The translations under genes and the position numbers were made by a program. The notes beneath the pieces were generated by a model. The model made no database searches, was not told where the DNA came from, and saw only the letters and a list, made by a program, of their open reading frames with translations. A DNA stretch of 64,000 nucleotides from contig CM040748.1 of the NCBI GenBank assembly GCA_022829145.1, positions 1,907,501 to 1,971,500 on the forward strand. Direction: 5' to 3'. Origin of the DNA: Albula goreensis. Lineage: Eukaryota; Chordata; Actinopteri; Albuliformes; Albulidae. This document shows positions 26,865-40,808 of the stretch, one piece after another. Position 1 is the stretch's first letter; every line of letters starts with the position of its first letter.

Positions 26865-27424
26865 ACACACACACTCTCTCTCACACACACACAAACACAT
26901 ACACACAGACACACAAACACACAGACACAAACACACACACACACAGACACACAAACACACACACTCTCTCTCTCACACACACACTCTCTCTCTCACACAC
27001 ACACAACACACACACACACACACAGACACACAAACACACACACACACACACACACACAGACACACAGACACACAAACACAGACACACACACACACAAACA
27101 CAACACACACACACACTCTCTCTCTCACACACACAAAACACACACACACAAACACAGACACACAAACACACACACACACAAACACAGACACACACACACA
27201 CAGACACACAGACACACAAACACACACACACAGACACACACACACACACAAACACAGACACACACAAACACACACACACAGACACACAAACACGCACGCT
27301 CTCTCTCTCACACACACTCTCTCTCTCACACACACACACAAACACAGACATACAAACACACAGACACACAAACAAAGACACACACAGACACACAAACACA
27401 CAGACACACAAACACACAGACATG
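26865..27424 (+). repeat. Large complex (AC)n-based microsatellite region
   Basis: About 560 bases consist only of ACAC, AGACAC, AAACAC and CTCTCTCTCAC variants with higher-order patches. Long open frames on both strands across it are products of the simple sequence. Confidence 0.97.
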
Positions 27425-29699
27425 CATGCATTAATAAGCATATAGCATATTGTACTGCACCTTATTTCTGTACCAATTCCTGTGTCTATAAAGCACTATT
27501 TAATTAAAAATTGCCATTGTTTAACAGAGTCATTACTATTAATTCATGATATGTAAAGTATCTATAAAGGCTGTTATAACATGTTGACTATTTACAAACC
27601 CTTTATGAAGTCTTTATAAAGGACTTTATAAACTCTGTATTATAAGTTGTTTCCTACACATCTCATGGCATATTTCATCATAGATTTTAACCACCCTCCA
27701 CAGGAGGAATAGGATGGTATTCATGAGGAATGATAAATATTGTATGAAACACTGAAAGTTTATTTTTTTTATCAATCATTTTGAAACACAACTCCAGGTT
27801 TGTTTTCACATCTCCTCTTCACGCAGTTGAAGCCCATGTTGCCATAGCGACAGTTGCCAGACAGACTCAGGGATAGCTGGCATTGCTGCCATGGCAGTGC
27901 AGAGAAGGATGAGCGCAGGGACCCAGCGGGTCAAAAGCTCTCCAAATAAACACAGAAGACAGAACGGGACGGGAATCCCACAGACAGTCGTTAACAAACT
28001 GAATCAGAATTTTAGCAGCTGTCACTTATAAAACGCGACAAACACTTTCCCTCCCGCTCAGCGGAGAATACAATACCCGTTGACAGCCTTTAAGAATGAC
28101 AGTCAAACAACGGGCCCCAGGACTTATTCATCTTTCCGTGAACTTAAAGAGGGGGCGTGGCGCTCCGAATGTGGCCAACGCAGTGCTCAGCACCCAGCCA
28201 AGGATGGGGAGGAATAAAACCCTTCACCACGGCTGTGACCACCAAAGTGGATGTTATCAGAGTAAGCAACAGAAGAGACAGAGTGACTGACATTATGTAA
28301 TCACCCAGCGACTGGGCCAAGAGACTCTGCCAACATTCAGAATGAGGCAAATCCTCAACAAATAACATTTACGGCCCGCTGTAAAACACACGCAGCAGAG
28401 ATACCCACTGCCTGGAATGGGCTCCATGGGGATGTGAGCAGACACGGGGGGGATTACGGCCGAATTTCAGCGCCTCGGAGCCGGGCTTTCCTCTCCTGCC
28501 TCTGGACAATTCGCTTATGCAATCAGAAGCAAAAACAGCTCTTCACAAAGATAGAGGTGTTAGATTTATGAATCGGCCATCTTCACAGTGTCTGGAACAT
28601 TCTGTGGATCTGTATGGATTCTAAGGCCCGTGACGTCACAACTGAGAGGGTTTCATGTGCCCCTTTTTAATCAGCCTGAGAGGTGCAAGGCAAGGACCGT
28701 GTGAAGCCCCATACAAAATGGCAGCAGTATGATCCCTTTGGCTTATTCTGAAGAACTTCATTTCCCATAGTGCCGTCTTGCAAGTGCCGCCCCCCTGCAT
28801 CAGTACGCACACAGCAGTGGGTTTTTCTGCAGCTGCTGGTAGCTGACAGAGCAGACGCTCCTTTGTGAGAGGCACTGGCGACTCTGGGGACATTGGTGCT
28901 TTGATGGTGGGCCACGTCGGGCTGCCAGGTAACTGCAGCGCCCAGGAGACGGACACCTGGAGACACCTGGAGAGGCGGGGCAGTGAACGAGAGCCCGGCT
29001 CCCACCTCTCGCTCGCCCCAGCTGTTCCCACTTACAGTTTTTAGGCCTTCTTGAAAATTATTCTGAAAATGAGCTACAGGGGATTCTAATAAAGACTCTG
29101 CTGGAAGTGTCTGATGGGGAGGAACAGCTGTTGAGGTTCAGGGTAAATATCCAGAGTCTGCCAGCTCTGGTGCCCTTCACTGGCGAGTAAAACACACGAC
29201 CCACCACAGGATATATCATATTCATAACACTGTAGGACAGCCTTCTGTATCATTACTAAATTTCATTCCAACACCTTATTAATGAGGAATTAATAAAAAA
29301 TACATTTTCTGCTGAAGACTGGAGCAGGCAGGCCAGATTAATTTTTATAGCAAAGGGGTGTCCTTTGAAACCACAGCAGGGACTGCAGCTGAAATAAGGG
29401 CTGTTTTCTACATAATGTGCAGGGTAAATCTGCAGAATGTTGTCATTCATGGTTTCATTGTTTAGTTATCCATCTCCAGTCCAGTGTTTCCTCTATGGAT
29501 GATATGTATGTGTGTGATTGTATTCTCCTTCTTGTGGGGAGTGCTGGAGACGAGCAGCTGTCCTGCTGGTTTTTAGAGTCTGCAGAGACTCCGTTCAGCT
29601 GCTGTTTGAGAACGGAGAGAGGCGCTCTGCAGCAGAGGAGTCGAGTTACTCAAAGTCAAGGTGGTTCATGGCTGCCAATGTCAAGGTCTGAAACCGCAC
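27425..29699. other. Intergenic, no gene recognised
   Basis: Unique sequence. A 400-base GC-richer patch at 28.63-29.03 kb has open minus-strand frames but stops in the plus-strand frames between plausible splice sites. No family was recognised. Confidence 0.6.
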
Positions 29700-30059
29700 C
29701 CCAGCCCAGAGCTCCACACTCCCAGCCCAGAGCTCCACACTCCCAGCCCAGAGCTCCACACTCCCAGCTCAGAGCTCCATACTCCCAGCCCAGAGCTCCA
29801 CACTCCCAGCCCAGAGCTCCATACTCCCAACCCAGGGCTCCACACTCCCAACCCAGAGCTCCACATTCCCAGCTCAGAGCTCCATACTCCCAGCCCAGAG
29901 CTCCACACTCCCAGCTCAGAGCTCCATACTCCCAGCCCAGGGCTCCACGCACCCACCCCAGCTCAGAGCTCCACACTCCCAGCCCAGAGCTCCACACTCC
30001 CAACCCAGAGCTCCACACTCCCAGCCCGGAGCTCCACACTCCCACTCCAACCCAGAGCT
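29700..30059 (+). repeat. 21-bp minisatellite, about 17 copies
   Basis: The unit AGCTCCACACTCCCAGCCCAG shows variants such as CATACT for CACACT and CAGCTCAG for CAGCCCAG. There is a short disruption at about 29947-29960. The 21-base period keeps three frames open and produces long spurious reading frames on both strands. Confidence 0.97.
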
Positions 30060-30068
30060 ACTATCTGC

Positions 30069-30945
30069 GTGTCATTATGAAGAGGTGGTTAGCTGAGTGT
30101 CGTGTTTGGCGTGTCGTTGTGGACGGGCGGTTAGCTGAGTGTCATGTTTGGCGTGTCGTTGTGGACGGGCGGTTAGCTGAGTGTCATGTTTGGCGTGTCG
30201 TTGTGGACGGGCGGTTAGCTGAGTGTCATGTTTGGCGTGTCGTTATGGATGGGCGGTTAGCTGAGTGTCATATTTGACGTGTCGTTGTGGATGGGCGGTT
30301 AGCTGAGTATTGTGTTTAGCATGTCGTTATGGACGGGCGGTTAGCTGAGCGTCGTGTTTGGCGTGTTGTTGTGAATGGGCGTTTAGCTAAGTGTCGTGTT
30401 TGGCGTGTAGTTATGGACGGGCAATTAGCTGAGTATCATGTTTGGCGTGTCGTTGTGAACGGGCGTTTAGCTAAGTGTCATGTTTAGAGTATCGTTATGG
30501 ACGGGCGGTTAGCTGAGTATCGTGTTTAGCATGTCGTTGTGGACGGGCGGTTAGCTGAGTATTATGTTTGGCGTGTCGTTGTGAACGGGCGTTTAGCTAA
30601 GTGTCATGTTTGGCATGTCGTTATGGACGGACGGTTAGCTGAGTATCGTGTTTGGCGTGTCGTTGTGGACGGGCGGTTAGCTGAGTGTCGTGTTTGGCGT
30701 GTCGTTGTGAATGGGCGTTTAGCTGAGTGTCGTGTTTGGCGTGTCGTTGTGGACGGGCGGTTAGCTGAGTGTCGTGTTTGGTATGTCGTTGCGGACGGGC
30801 GGTTAGCTGAGTGTCGTGTTTGGCGTGTCGTTGTGGACGGGCAGTTAGCTGAGTGTCGTGTTTGGTATGTCGTTATGGATGGGCGGTTAGCTGAGTGTCG
30901 TGTTTGGCACGTCGTTGCGGAAGGGTTGTGAACGGGTGATTAGCA
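30069..30945 (+). repeat. 42-bp minisatellite, about 21 copies
   Basis: The unit starts GTCGTTGTGGACGGGCGGTT and ends GTGTTTGGCGT. Copies differ by transitions (GGAC/GGAT, CGTGTT/CATGTT). It abuts the 21-bp array with only about ten bases between them. Repeat-encoded frames (VDGRLAEC-type) are not considered genes. Confidence 0.97.
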
Positions 30946-33050
30946 GATGAGCTGAGCGCTTGCTTGCCAGCCGCCTCTCCGTTCCCTTTCATTCCGGGCC
31001 AGAAAGAGAGATATTTTGGATTTGAACCGATTGGCTTATTCGCTTGGTTCCAGGTTGATAATTGAATTTGTGGAGCTCAGACAATCCAAATCCAGACAAT
31101 AAACCTCTCTGTACGGGTGAGAGAACAGGACATTTACATTCTATTTGCTCGCTTTTAACCGTCTCTGGTCTCCTTTGGGCTTTCCCTGTGTCTGGCTAGC
31201 GTTCCACCTCTGAGTCTGTCTGTTTAATAATGTTTCACCGCCTCTCTGGTCATGTGGCTCTCCAGCCTGCTGCCTTCACTGTTTTCTAAACTGTTTCCCA
31301 GCTGCGCATCTGTTTGAACTGCACTCAGTGATAAGACTGAGCACCCCAAAGACCAGCTGACCCAATAACGAAGACCATGCAACAAGAGAGAAGATCTAGT
31401 CCACATAACTACATACTGCAGCATAATATTCCAAATTTGACAGTTTTAGACATGACTGTGTCCTCCGAATGCAAAGGGGAAACTAAGCTGCAACAGTTAC
31501 CTGACTATAATGTTCTCCTGTGATTTTAATTTAGCCAAAGTCCTCATTGCTGTGGGATTTGACATCACTGCAGTGTACCACAGAGTCCTTAAATGAAAAC
31601 AAACAAAAAAAAAAACTTTGTGTGAGTAGCACTTGTGACTCATTTCAGAGGGCTGCGGAGTTGCACTAGTGCAGTTGAACAAGCTGAACTCGATTGTCCT
31701 TACAGCTGAATGTTTGATTCACAGATGCTTTAGCTTTTCGGCGCTGTTTTTCTCAGCCGAAGCCCTTTGTTATTGCACTCAATAAGAGTGCTGGAAAATG
31801 ACCTACTTGAACATTGTAATTGCTAAAAGGATTAGCACTTTCCCTGTGAAAGGATATCCTTTGTTGTTTGCAAAACTAACCACTTTAAGGGATGCCATGC
31901 AGGATCTAGCATTATAATGGTCAGGATTATTTTAATCACAATGGCAAATGCTAAAAAAAATCTCTTTAGTTTCTATCAAGCACCCAAGCACACATATATT
32001 TATTTGAATTTAAGTCGCATTACTGTATGCTAATCTTCTGCCAACAAGATGTTATAACTCCTGGAATAGCATGAGTAAAAGGCGTTAAACCGAAGAGCTG
32101 ACTAGTACAGCTGTCCAAGGAGGGGCTTGCCATTAGAGAACGCCAAAATATAGTGAAGCAACATCAGATTTAAACGCAACAGATTTTCAAGAGCATGTTC
32201 GCTTACAAGAATTATTAAACTGAAATTATTGTTCAGAATAACGCGTCTTGTGTAAGCTACATTAAATGTGAGAAAATATCTATATTAAACAAGACTCACA
32301 TGGATAACATAAAAAATCAATGTATTATATTATATTATGTTTCACATGAAAATAGCTAACATGAGAAATTGTCATGGAATTACATGTCTTGACTTTATAT
32401 ATATATAAAACATCCAATAATTATTGATCTTTTTGGAGCGTGATTTAGAAAACATGCTGACGAGTACATGGAGCACCTAATGCAGGTGCAACATCCAAAC
32501 AACAAACAAAAGTAAATGTAATATTTGGAGAGGCCGGCCATGGAGAGCCAGTGCAGTCTGGCTGTGTTTTGTTTTCATGAATATCTCTGTGTGGACAGAG
32601 CTGGTGATACAGGGAAGAGAAGCTCCCTGCGTTTACCATAGGGCCCCATCTTTCATCTGCCTGCATTCAGCTGGCCAGAGAGACGCCGTTTGAAGTCTTA
32701 AATAAATGAAGCCGACCTCCAGACACTTCATTCTAAAGTGAATCAGCCCTGGCAGTATGGATTGCCTTGACGCTGACCTTCCCCAGTATAAATACGAAAC
32801 ATAAGAGCGTTTGACAGGGATGACGGGCCACAGAGAAGCTCTGTGCCTTCACCTCCAAAGGGACCTCTCGTCCTACAAAAAAACCCACCAAAAAGCAGAT
32901 CAGCGGCGATGGGGGAATTTGACAGTGTGCGGTAATGTCTTGATGTAGACAGGCCGGAGCTGGAGGGAAACTTTGCACAGCGCGTTTTAACACGGCCAGA
33001 ATCTGGGCCATCGCTGTGTCCGATTCATTCTCTGGCTTCTTCTCTCTTCA

Positions 33051-33082
33051 CGGGGGGGTGGGGTGGGGTGGGGTGGGGGGTA
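33051..33082 (+). repeat. G-run tract, quadruplex-prone
   Basis: Four or more runs of four or more Gs are separated by single Ts (GGGGTGGGGTGGGGTGGGG). This satisfies the simple G4 pattern on the plus strand. Confidence 0.85.
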
Positions 33083-33347
33083 GCTCCCTTATGATTAAGC
33101 GCCCAATTAGATTTCCTGTCTAACTTTTTTAGACTACAATAGAGCCGATCTTAGTCACCTTTGTCCTTGAAAAGCTGGGCACAGGGGAACGTGGGAATAT
33201 TCTGACCGTTTTGTAGAAATCCGGCTTCATTTCCTCCAGGCAGGTGTGTTTTTACCAGGTGATGAATAGGTGCCAGAGAGCTTGCTCCTAATTTCCTCAA
33301 TCACATGGGAAATATTTAAGACACAATCAGGACCAGACACTGGTCTA

Positions 33348-33447
<100 letters not shown>

Positions 33448-34560
33448 AAGTAATGAATGCCCAAGAGTTCTCATTTAAAAACACAGTAATCAAGTTAATC
33501 AGTGTTGGTCTCCAGAGTTCCATGTGGTGCACCATACAAAAACATAGGAGTGGGAACGTTCTCCTTTGCTGACTCTTTTGTTTATTCTCTTAATGCTTAT
33601 TTGGCAGGACAAATCATCAAAAAAACATGTTTCCCCAGCTTTCCAACTCAAAAATCTTCTCAAACACCCTGAACTTTCATACCCTGGTAGGTTTGTATAA
33701 GGAGGAATTGGGGGGTATTATATTTAGTTGTAGTACAGATAAAATAAGACTCCAAACTCTGTGCAACATGGAAATCCCCACAGGCCTGTGTCAGTTCTCA
33801 GTGTAAAGACGAATTCGCTCTCCATCGTCCTGTGACTGATACGGTGAGCTCGCCGGTGAGGCTGAATGATGTGACTCAGGTCACTGAGGGAGCAAACGGT
33901 GTGTGGAACACTTTAATTTATCCAAAAAACGCATTTAAAATTGTGACAGCATGAGGTCAGTGTTTTAAAGAGGTGGAAAGCGACCCGTAGTGGGGTGACA
34001 TGGTTCTGTCCATCAGTTAGCAAAACAGCTGCAGTAAATTTCATTTGTCATTTCGCTGACGCTTGTATAAGGACTTACCTCCACAGTGGGAGAACAGAGT
34101 GTGTCTAACTGATTATGTGTGACCTGGGGTAACCGTGTTACCAGACCAGAAATTATATCTGTAGCACCACAAAGCTAAATATCGTACACCAAATTATATT
34201 GTTTGTTTTCATGAGTTGTGTTACATGACACAATAAGTGAACATATCAAAGGCAAAATAATATAACCTCAAATAGGACCCAGAGATGTGCCTGCATTTGG
34301 AAGATGACCTTATAATAATACTTTATAAAAATAATGACTTTATAAAAATAGATGGTTCTATTATAATGTTTTCAAAATATGATACTTAATATATTCACAA
34401 TTTAAACGCAATGGCGGCTCATTTCTTTTGGTGTGTTTTTCATTGATTTTGATTTCAGTTTGCTCAGATTCCTTCAGCTCTGTCAGGTGATTGGGGAGTT
34501 ATATGGGTCACCTGTGGTCTGCAGTCTGGCTCCTAATTAGTGATTGAGGGCAGTTTTCAG

Positions 34561-34660
34561 TGCAGTCTCCTTTAGCCAATCAGGATGAGACCACGCCCTT
34601 CCTCTCAGGGCTTTTAAAGGGCAGCAGTGCGTGACCCCAGTGATCATTTTGATTCAAACA
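34561..34660 (+). promoter_or_regulatory. Promoter-like block (CCAAT, CACGCCC, TATA-like)
   Basis: The plus strand carries CCAAT at 34576-34580, CCACGCCC at about 34591-34598 and a TATA-like TTTTAAAG at 34612-34619, in core-promoter order and spacing for a start near 34645. Downstream, acceptor-like sequences (TTTACAG at about 34725, TATTCACAG at about 34810) are followed by a 137-codon open frame at 34757-35170 that matches nothing I know. It may be the promoter of a repeat-derived element or of a non-coding RNA. Confidence 0.25.
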
Positions 34661-35298
34661 ACATCTGTGACAAGACTGCATCTCTGAAGACAAATCTTCT
34701 ATTTATAATATCTGATCTTTACAGGAATTTGTTTGAGTTGTCATTAGGTAACTTATTTGCCCTACCAAATGGATATATACTCATGGTTTGATTTCTTATC
34801 CATATTCACAGGTTGTAACGTCGCTGCTCCTCCCATCTTGTGCTCCCTCCGTTGTTTACCTGTTCTGTTTTACCCTGTGGTGCAGCTGTTGGATCCCCCA
34901 TTCATCTCTCCAATATCTTTCTGCTGTTGCTTCAGTTCTGAAATCCTCTCTGAGGTGTCTCTACAGTACGAGGCATTTGGTGTTTTATTAGAAATGAAAA
35001 CAGTTCTCTCACAATGCCTTTGTCTGGCAGTGAGCAGAATATTCTATATTATGATTCTGGAGAACCAATGCTCACCATTTCTCAGTGGATTCCCTTGGCA
35101 TGTTCTGGCAAGAACACATTTTCTGTCAGCAGTTTATAATTCCCAAATAAAAAGTAAAGAAATCCCTTGAAGAGCAGCACATAAACATTTGACTTCACAG
35201 TCGGTGAAAAGCTAGTCTACTGCTTGTCCAGGTTTGCTTCAAAAGCATTTTGCATACCTCATGAACACAAGTGTACAGGCTGAGTCATCGTATATTTT

Positions 35299-35299
35299 G

Positions 35300-35369
<70 letters not shown>
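35299..35369 (+). repeat. Pure (TG)n microsatellite
   Basis: About 35 uninterrupted TG units. Confidence 0.97.
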
Positions 35370-35373
<4 letters not shown>

Positions 35374-36687
35374 CAGCTCTAACTGATAACTTTTTACAGA
35401 CTGTAAAATCAATAAATGCTTCCTTGTTGCAGTTAAAAAGTTTATTCCTTGTAAGTTTTACACTGAATTTTCCCCTTGAGTACCTTTTTTAATTTTTCTC
35501 ATTACTGATGCTTTAACCCTCAAAACAAACACTAGTCACCCAATTGCAAATAATTTGTAAAATAAAACAATGGGAGTAGAAAAGGGCATCCCACCGGTTC
35601 CTGTGTATTATAAAGTTGATTGTAGGGGTGAGAAAGTTTTCTACAGTATTCCTAACCTAATTCCCACCAAGCTGGTGCATAGTGCCTGTAGAAGCTTCAA
35701 AACGAGAGGAGCATTAACTATGGATGAAGCACTGGCCTGTACAGGGGAAATGCATTCAGCCATAAGAGTCATGAGGTTTTTAATCTGGATTTACATTTTA
35801 AGATAGCCCATGATTTCATCCTCATGATGAGTTAAGTCACTCTGTAACTTCAGGGCCATGTAGTTAGATGACCTGCCTCCTAATTTTTCCTCATTAAGTT
35901 GCCCAGCCCTGCCTTCCCTGCTCTGTATCAGAGTGACATGGATGTATCCTGGGTAAAGATATTCCACAGTCAAAACAAAATCATTCAAGCCTGTTAGAGC
36001 CAGGGGGAGGATAGATGTACAATGTTGAAAAAGAGACACAACACACTGTCCATTCTATTATTAACTAAGCAATCATTGCTGACATTAGGCCGTTCACACA
36101 TTGGTGTGGATGGAAGAAAGGTAACGTCAAACAGTAACTCTATCTGTGGTTGTGTACACGCAGCTGAATAAATTCAAACGTGTTTAATTACGGTGGAAAA
36201 GAACACAATGTACACACGCGCGCTGAGTCATTCCGGTCACATCGGCGCATGGGAGCTTTTGCAACTCCAATCAAGTGCAGTAAACAGAAGGGTGTTCCTC
36301 TGTTTGGCTGAACTGTGCCAGAACCTTCATATTCCCATCTATTTGTTGATGGCAGACGGAGCCAAAACGAACAGACGATCCCTGACCAAGAGCGTTTCGC
36401 CGTCTGAATCAGGTTTGTCTTCCAGCCCTGGCTGCTTATGCAGATGCCCCGTGTTGCATTCCCAAACCTGTCGGGTGTTTCCATGCTTCCTCACTTCTGC
36501 GTTCCTGGGCCTCAACTGAGCATTTCGTTAAGCAGCCCGAGCCGCAGCGCCGTTAGCGGCGACAGCTGACAGGTAATTTCGTCCTGTTTTCATCGATTCT
36601 GCTGTTAAACGTGCAGGGCCCACTGTGGCACAAAATAAATCTTTACCTTGAGTCAGAGCACTTCTTCACACTGAATTGCTACAGTGG

Positions 36688-36720
<33 letters not shown>
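36688..36720 (+). repeat. (CT)n microsatellite
   Basis: About 15 CT units with one GT interruption. Confidence 0.95.
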
Positions 36721-36721
<1 letters not shown>

Positions 36722-39700
36722 TTCACTCTTGCAGGCAACAGTGATTTCCACTTGACTTGTGTTCGCTGGAACAAGTGATTTATTTGCTTAATCTTCAGTT
36801 AAAAAGAAAAGACCTGGAACGTTCCGGCACAAACGCGACACTAAATGATGGAGTAAACAAAGCAGATATGCAGAACAGGCAGGCCACTTGATTACACTGG
36901 GCTCAGATGCTCAAGCGCGTAGCACGATGTTGCCTTAGCACGATACCCGGTGACTCTTTTGTTTGTGCCGGGTGGTAATTATGTGCCTTCACACTCAAGA
37001 GCTCATTTTGACACTCTTGTTTCATTGATACATGTGTATCTCTCTCACAGTCCCTGCTCCTTCCCTACAGCTAATACCTCTCGTGTCTACAGGCGTTTTA
37101 AGAGGGCTGTTGACATCTTAAGCGGAGGCACTGAGAGGGTCAAGAGTGTTAATTTGCACCATGGCAGATGAGAATGTAAGGGAGTAGAAGAGGATTAGAG
37201 AAACACTATCAGATTCCAAACAGGCCTGGCGGATTCACAACATTATATAAAGGATTCTTCCTTTCTATTCATCAAGCACACGCTGTGTCCAGCTTTCATT
37301 TTGAAAAAGCCCACAGATGGAATGATTATGGTTGCTGAATTGGCTTTCCAAAGTGACTAAATCAGATCTGGAGATATCGCCCTGTACGTTTAGGATGTGT
37401 GAGCCAGGAGAGTGAAGTAGCCAAGTGCAGTTTCTATATTCATGGGTTTGCGCAGAGTCAAGCTGTTCTTCTGAGCTTTGGGCTCCTGACCAGACGTCGA
37501 GCTGTTCCTCTGAGAGAACCAGTCTAGGCCGAACAGCTGCTGGAACAGAATGAAAATGTCTTGCTGCTTTCTGCTCCGCTGACCTTGGGCCTGGAGACCG
37601 CCTCTCACCAGCCAACCAAAATCCATCACCGCAGGTCTCTCAGAACAGGACCTACTGTCGGCTGAGGGAAAACGATTTCATGAGGTCTGCGAGTCGTTTC
37701 TGAGGAGGTCATTTACGGACTGGCCTCAACACATTTGGGGGGAAAAATGAAATGACATGCATTGTAATGTATACAATACGAGTCATACTATTTTCCAAAT
37801 GTCTTGAGGTTTTATACATTCTGAAATAGTGCAGAGTAGGCAAAAACTTCTGACAGATGTAATTTGATTTTGCTGTCATCGTTCTGAAGAGAATGGGCAT
37901 ACACTGAAGAGAGAGTAGGTGCGGGTGACTCGGATGACTTTCGGAAAAATAGTTTAGCAACACTGAGGTGATCATGGGTTTTACATAAATATAACGTTAC
38001 CTCTTCCACATGTTTGCTGAAAAATGCGGCAGTAACCAACATGGTGAATGAAGCCTGTAACCTCCTCATTCTGCAGGATGGTTTATGTATGAAACAGCAC
38101 CTAAAAATCCTTCTAAAATCAAGAGCCATGATTTATCTGCGCTACTCAAACAATCTGCACTTTTATTCTTTATATGCAAGAGTCATTTTTCTTCCAAAGG
38201 ACTGCGAATAAAGGAATCTTTTCTGGGACTGTTTTTTATATGTGTGTATATATATCTCCTGTGTGTATTTGTCTCAGCAGAATTGGGAAAATGTGAATTG
38301 CCTCACTTAATCTCCACTGTTTAAACTTTGGCAGAGAAAAACAAAGCAACAGCATTTCCAGCTTAAACCAGTGTGAGTATAATAATGCTCCTCTCATAAA
38401 ATATTAACTCCATCTCAATGGCTTACTCGCTAAAGAGACTAACTCAGGCTTTTCTTTATTTCTTTCATCTTCTGTGATTTCAGACTAACCATCAGGCTTT
38501 GACCATTGCATTACAGGGCAACCCCATACATTTTTAATTTTACTGAAGATCTCTATTTTTAGATGAAATTCAATTCCATTTGTTATTACATTATTAACAC
38601 AATACATAATTTATTACACAGTACGATACTACCATACCGACCACCAATGTTTTTATGTTTCAATCTTCCACAAATTAATGAATGGCATCTATTTAAGAAA
38701 CCACCTCCGTAACAAGGTAAAACCATAGGTTTCCCATTCAACTGCTAGCAATCAGGACAGTGTAAACATTGTTGGGGTCTCATGTCAGCGATATGGCTAA
38801 ATCATTCCTCCAGTGGAAGATGCTTGCATGTCGTCGTCATGGAGGCCACTGGCTAAAGGATATGAACCCATATTAAGATTTCATTTCATACTTAAGTAAA
38901 GATTATGAGTGGTGAACCGCAAATGGTGGAGAGCCATTGAGTATCACTCACTAAGACCCATAATGCAACAGGAGAGCTAATGCAGCAGTAACCTAGGGAA
39001 CCAGGGAACCAAGATGGCCCCTCTTCTCTCCAAACCCATATCCCCATACTCTCCTCTCCAAACTCATGACCTTATACCCCCATAGTAAAATTCTAGTTTA
39101 GAAGGACATCTTGTAGAGAATTTTTTTTGGAGCCCAGGGTCTAAACCCCAAACCCAAAACCCCATGCTCCAGGCTCAGCAGAGCCAATTGCATTTCCCCT
39201 CTGTGCATTCCCACTCACAGTCAGCTAATGCAAAACTGTAGCTCAGATGACTTTAGGAAGGGTTTTTCTTTTTCTTAAACCACAACTTTTTTTGAGATAA
39301 AATTTTTCAGCCACGATACCAGTATAAGGAAAAAATACCTTTTTTCTTGGGAGGAAGGGTTTTTTCCACTTCTCATTAAACCACAACTTTTTTTGACTGA
39401 TAAAATTTTTCAGCCACTTGATACCAGTAAAAGGAAAAAATACAGTAATGAGAGTTTTCTTGTAAAGACATGAAATGCATATCTATGCTCACTGAATGTC
39501 ATCTTAAATATGTGACACTTTCCATTAAAATGTGAATCAGAATTGGCTGCTGTCATAACTTGATTTTACTTTATTACAGTCAAACAGCCATTTAGTGAGT
39601 AATAGGTTTTTACAAGCGCTGCACATCGGGTTGTCACTAAGCACACAGCCCTGTAATAAAAAGCTTGGGCCAGCCGTCCCCTGCAGGTCCTCTCCTGCCG

Positions 39701-40736
39701 TAATTTCTGCCTGTGCAGGTACCAACATGGGAGCCTGGCTGTCCCTATATGCCCCCTCAATATGCCAGCCCCGCTCCAGCATTCTGTGGTATTAATTATG
39801 GAAATCAGGCGGATGACAGAAGACCATGGCTCACTGGGGTCCACTCGTCATGCAGCAGGACCTGGACATGACAGCTGAAATGCTCAGGTATGTTCTCCAC
39901 AGGTCCTCAGAACCACCACTGAACTGCAATTAGGCCGGTAAAATCAGCATCATGACTCGGCCAATTCTTTTGACCTTTACCTCACCTCTGTAAATGTGTA
40001 CAAGAATACCAACTAGCTAAACTGTGTGGCTGCGTTTGCGGAACTGAAACTGAATTCCCATGTTCAAGCTGGTTTTATTTGGGTTATCTTAAAAAAAAAT
40101 TCACTTGACAAACTTCTGACCATTATTCTTTAGTGTTCATCATTTATCGAGCTGCTGAAAAAAAATCTGATCAAAGGAATGAGATTTTGCCATGGACCAT
40201 TGCATCTCAAATCTGAATTGAAATAAAAGTTCTTGTTTGAAGAGATATTTCAATTTCACGCCTCTTAACAAATGCAGAGCCCCACAAAAGCAGGGGAGCC
40301 AGCTGAGCCGCTGCAGACGGGTTCAAAGCCAGCAAGGTAGAACCGTGTTTCTTTGTCGCAATAAGTTTTCATGGTGCAGGAGAAAGACTGGAGCCACCAG
40401 GTTTGAGAAGGCTCCCAGTTTGCGCTCTCCTCTCGCGGCGTGTCCCCCTGTCGGCCCGTCCCCCTCCTGCTCTTGCTTTGTTAGCGCACGGGCCCAGAGA
40501 GAGCAGGAGGCTCTAAAAACAGCTCCTGACACTGCAGCTGCGGCGGGACTGCGAGACAGTCTGTCTGCCCCATTAACAGCCCTGACACAAAATTACAGCA
40601 AAACTGGTTCACCTCCATAAAAGAAACTCTGTGCAGTACACAGAGCAGGACAAAAAAACAGGCGTGTATTTGCAATAGCCACGACCAGGCCACTCCCACT
40701 GCCATGCCCCCTTTTAGTCAATTGGCATGAACAGCA

Positions 40737-40771
40737 ACACACACCTTCACACACTCACACACACACACCTT

Positions 40772-40802
<31 letters not shown>

Positions 40803-40808
40803 ACACAC
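40737..40808 (+). repeat. Imperfect (CA)n microsatellite
   Basis: CA units are interrupted by CTTCACA and CTCACA, and then a pure run of about 14 units follows. Confidence 0.93.

Noticed and set aside
26820..27507. Open frames of about 150-217 codons on both strands
   Set aside because: They consist wholly of CA-repeat translation (THTH, VCVC patterns) and carry no domain.
29417..30277. 286-codon plus-strand frame, the longest in the window
   Set aside because: It runs through two minisatellites whose periods are multiples of three; the non-repeat first 95 codons match nothing known.
34757..35170. 137-codon plus-strand frame as a membrane protein
   Set aside because: Its cysteine- and phenylalanine-rich composition reflects T-rich DNA. 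No signal or family was recognised.
37265..37629. Minus-strand frames including YRNCTWLLHSPGSH, faintly reminiscent of a CUB-domain strand
   Set aside because: There is no paired cysteine pattern or splice context, and a second overlapping frame is equally open. I regard it as chance.
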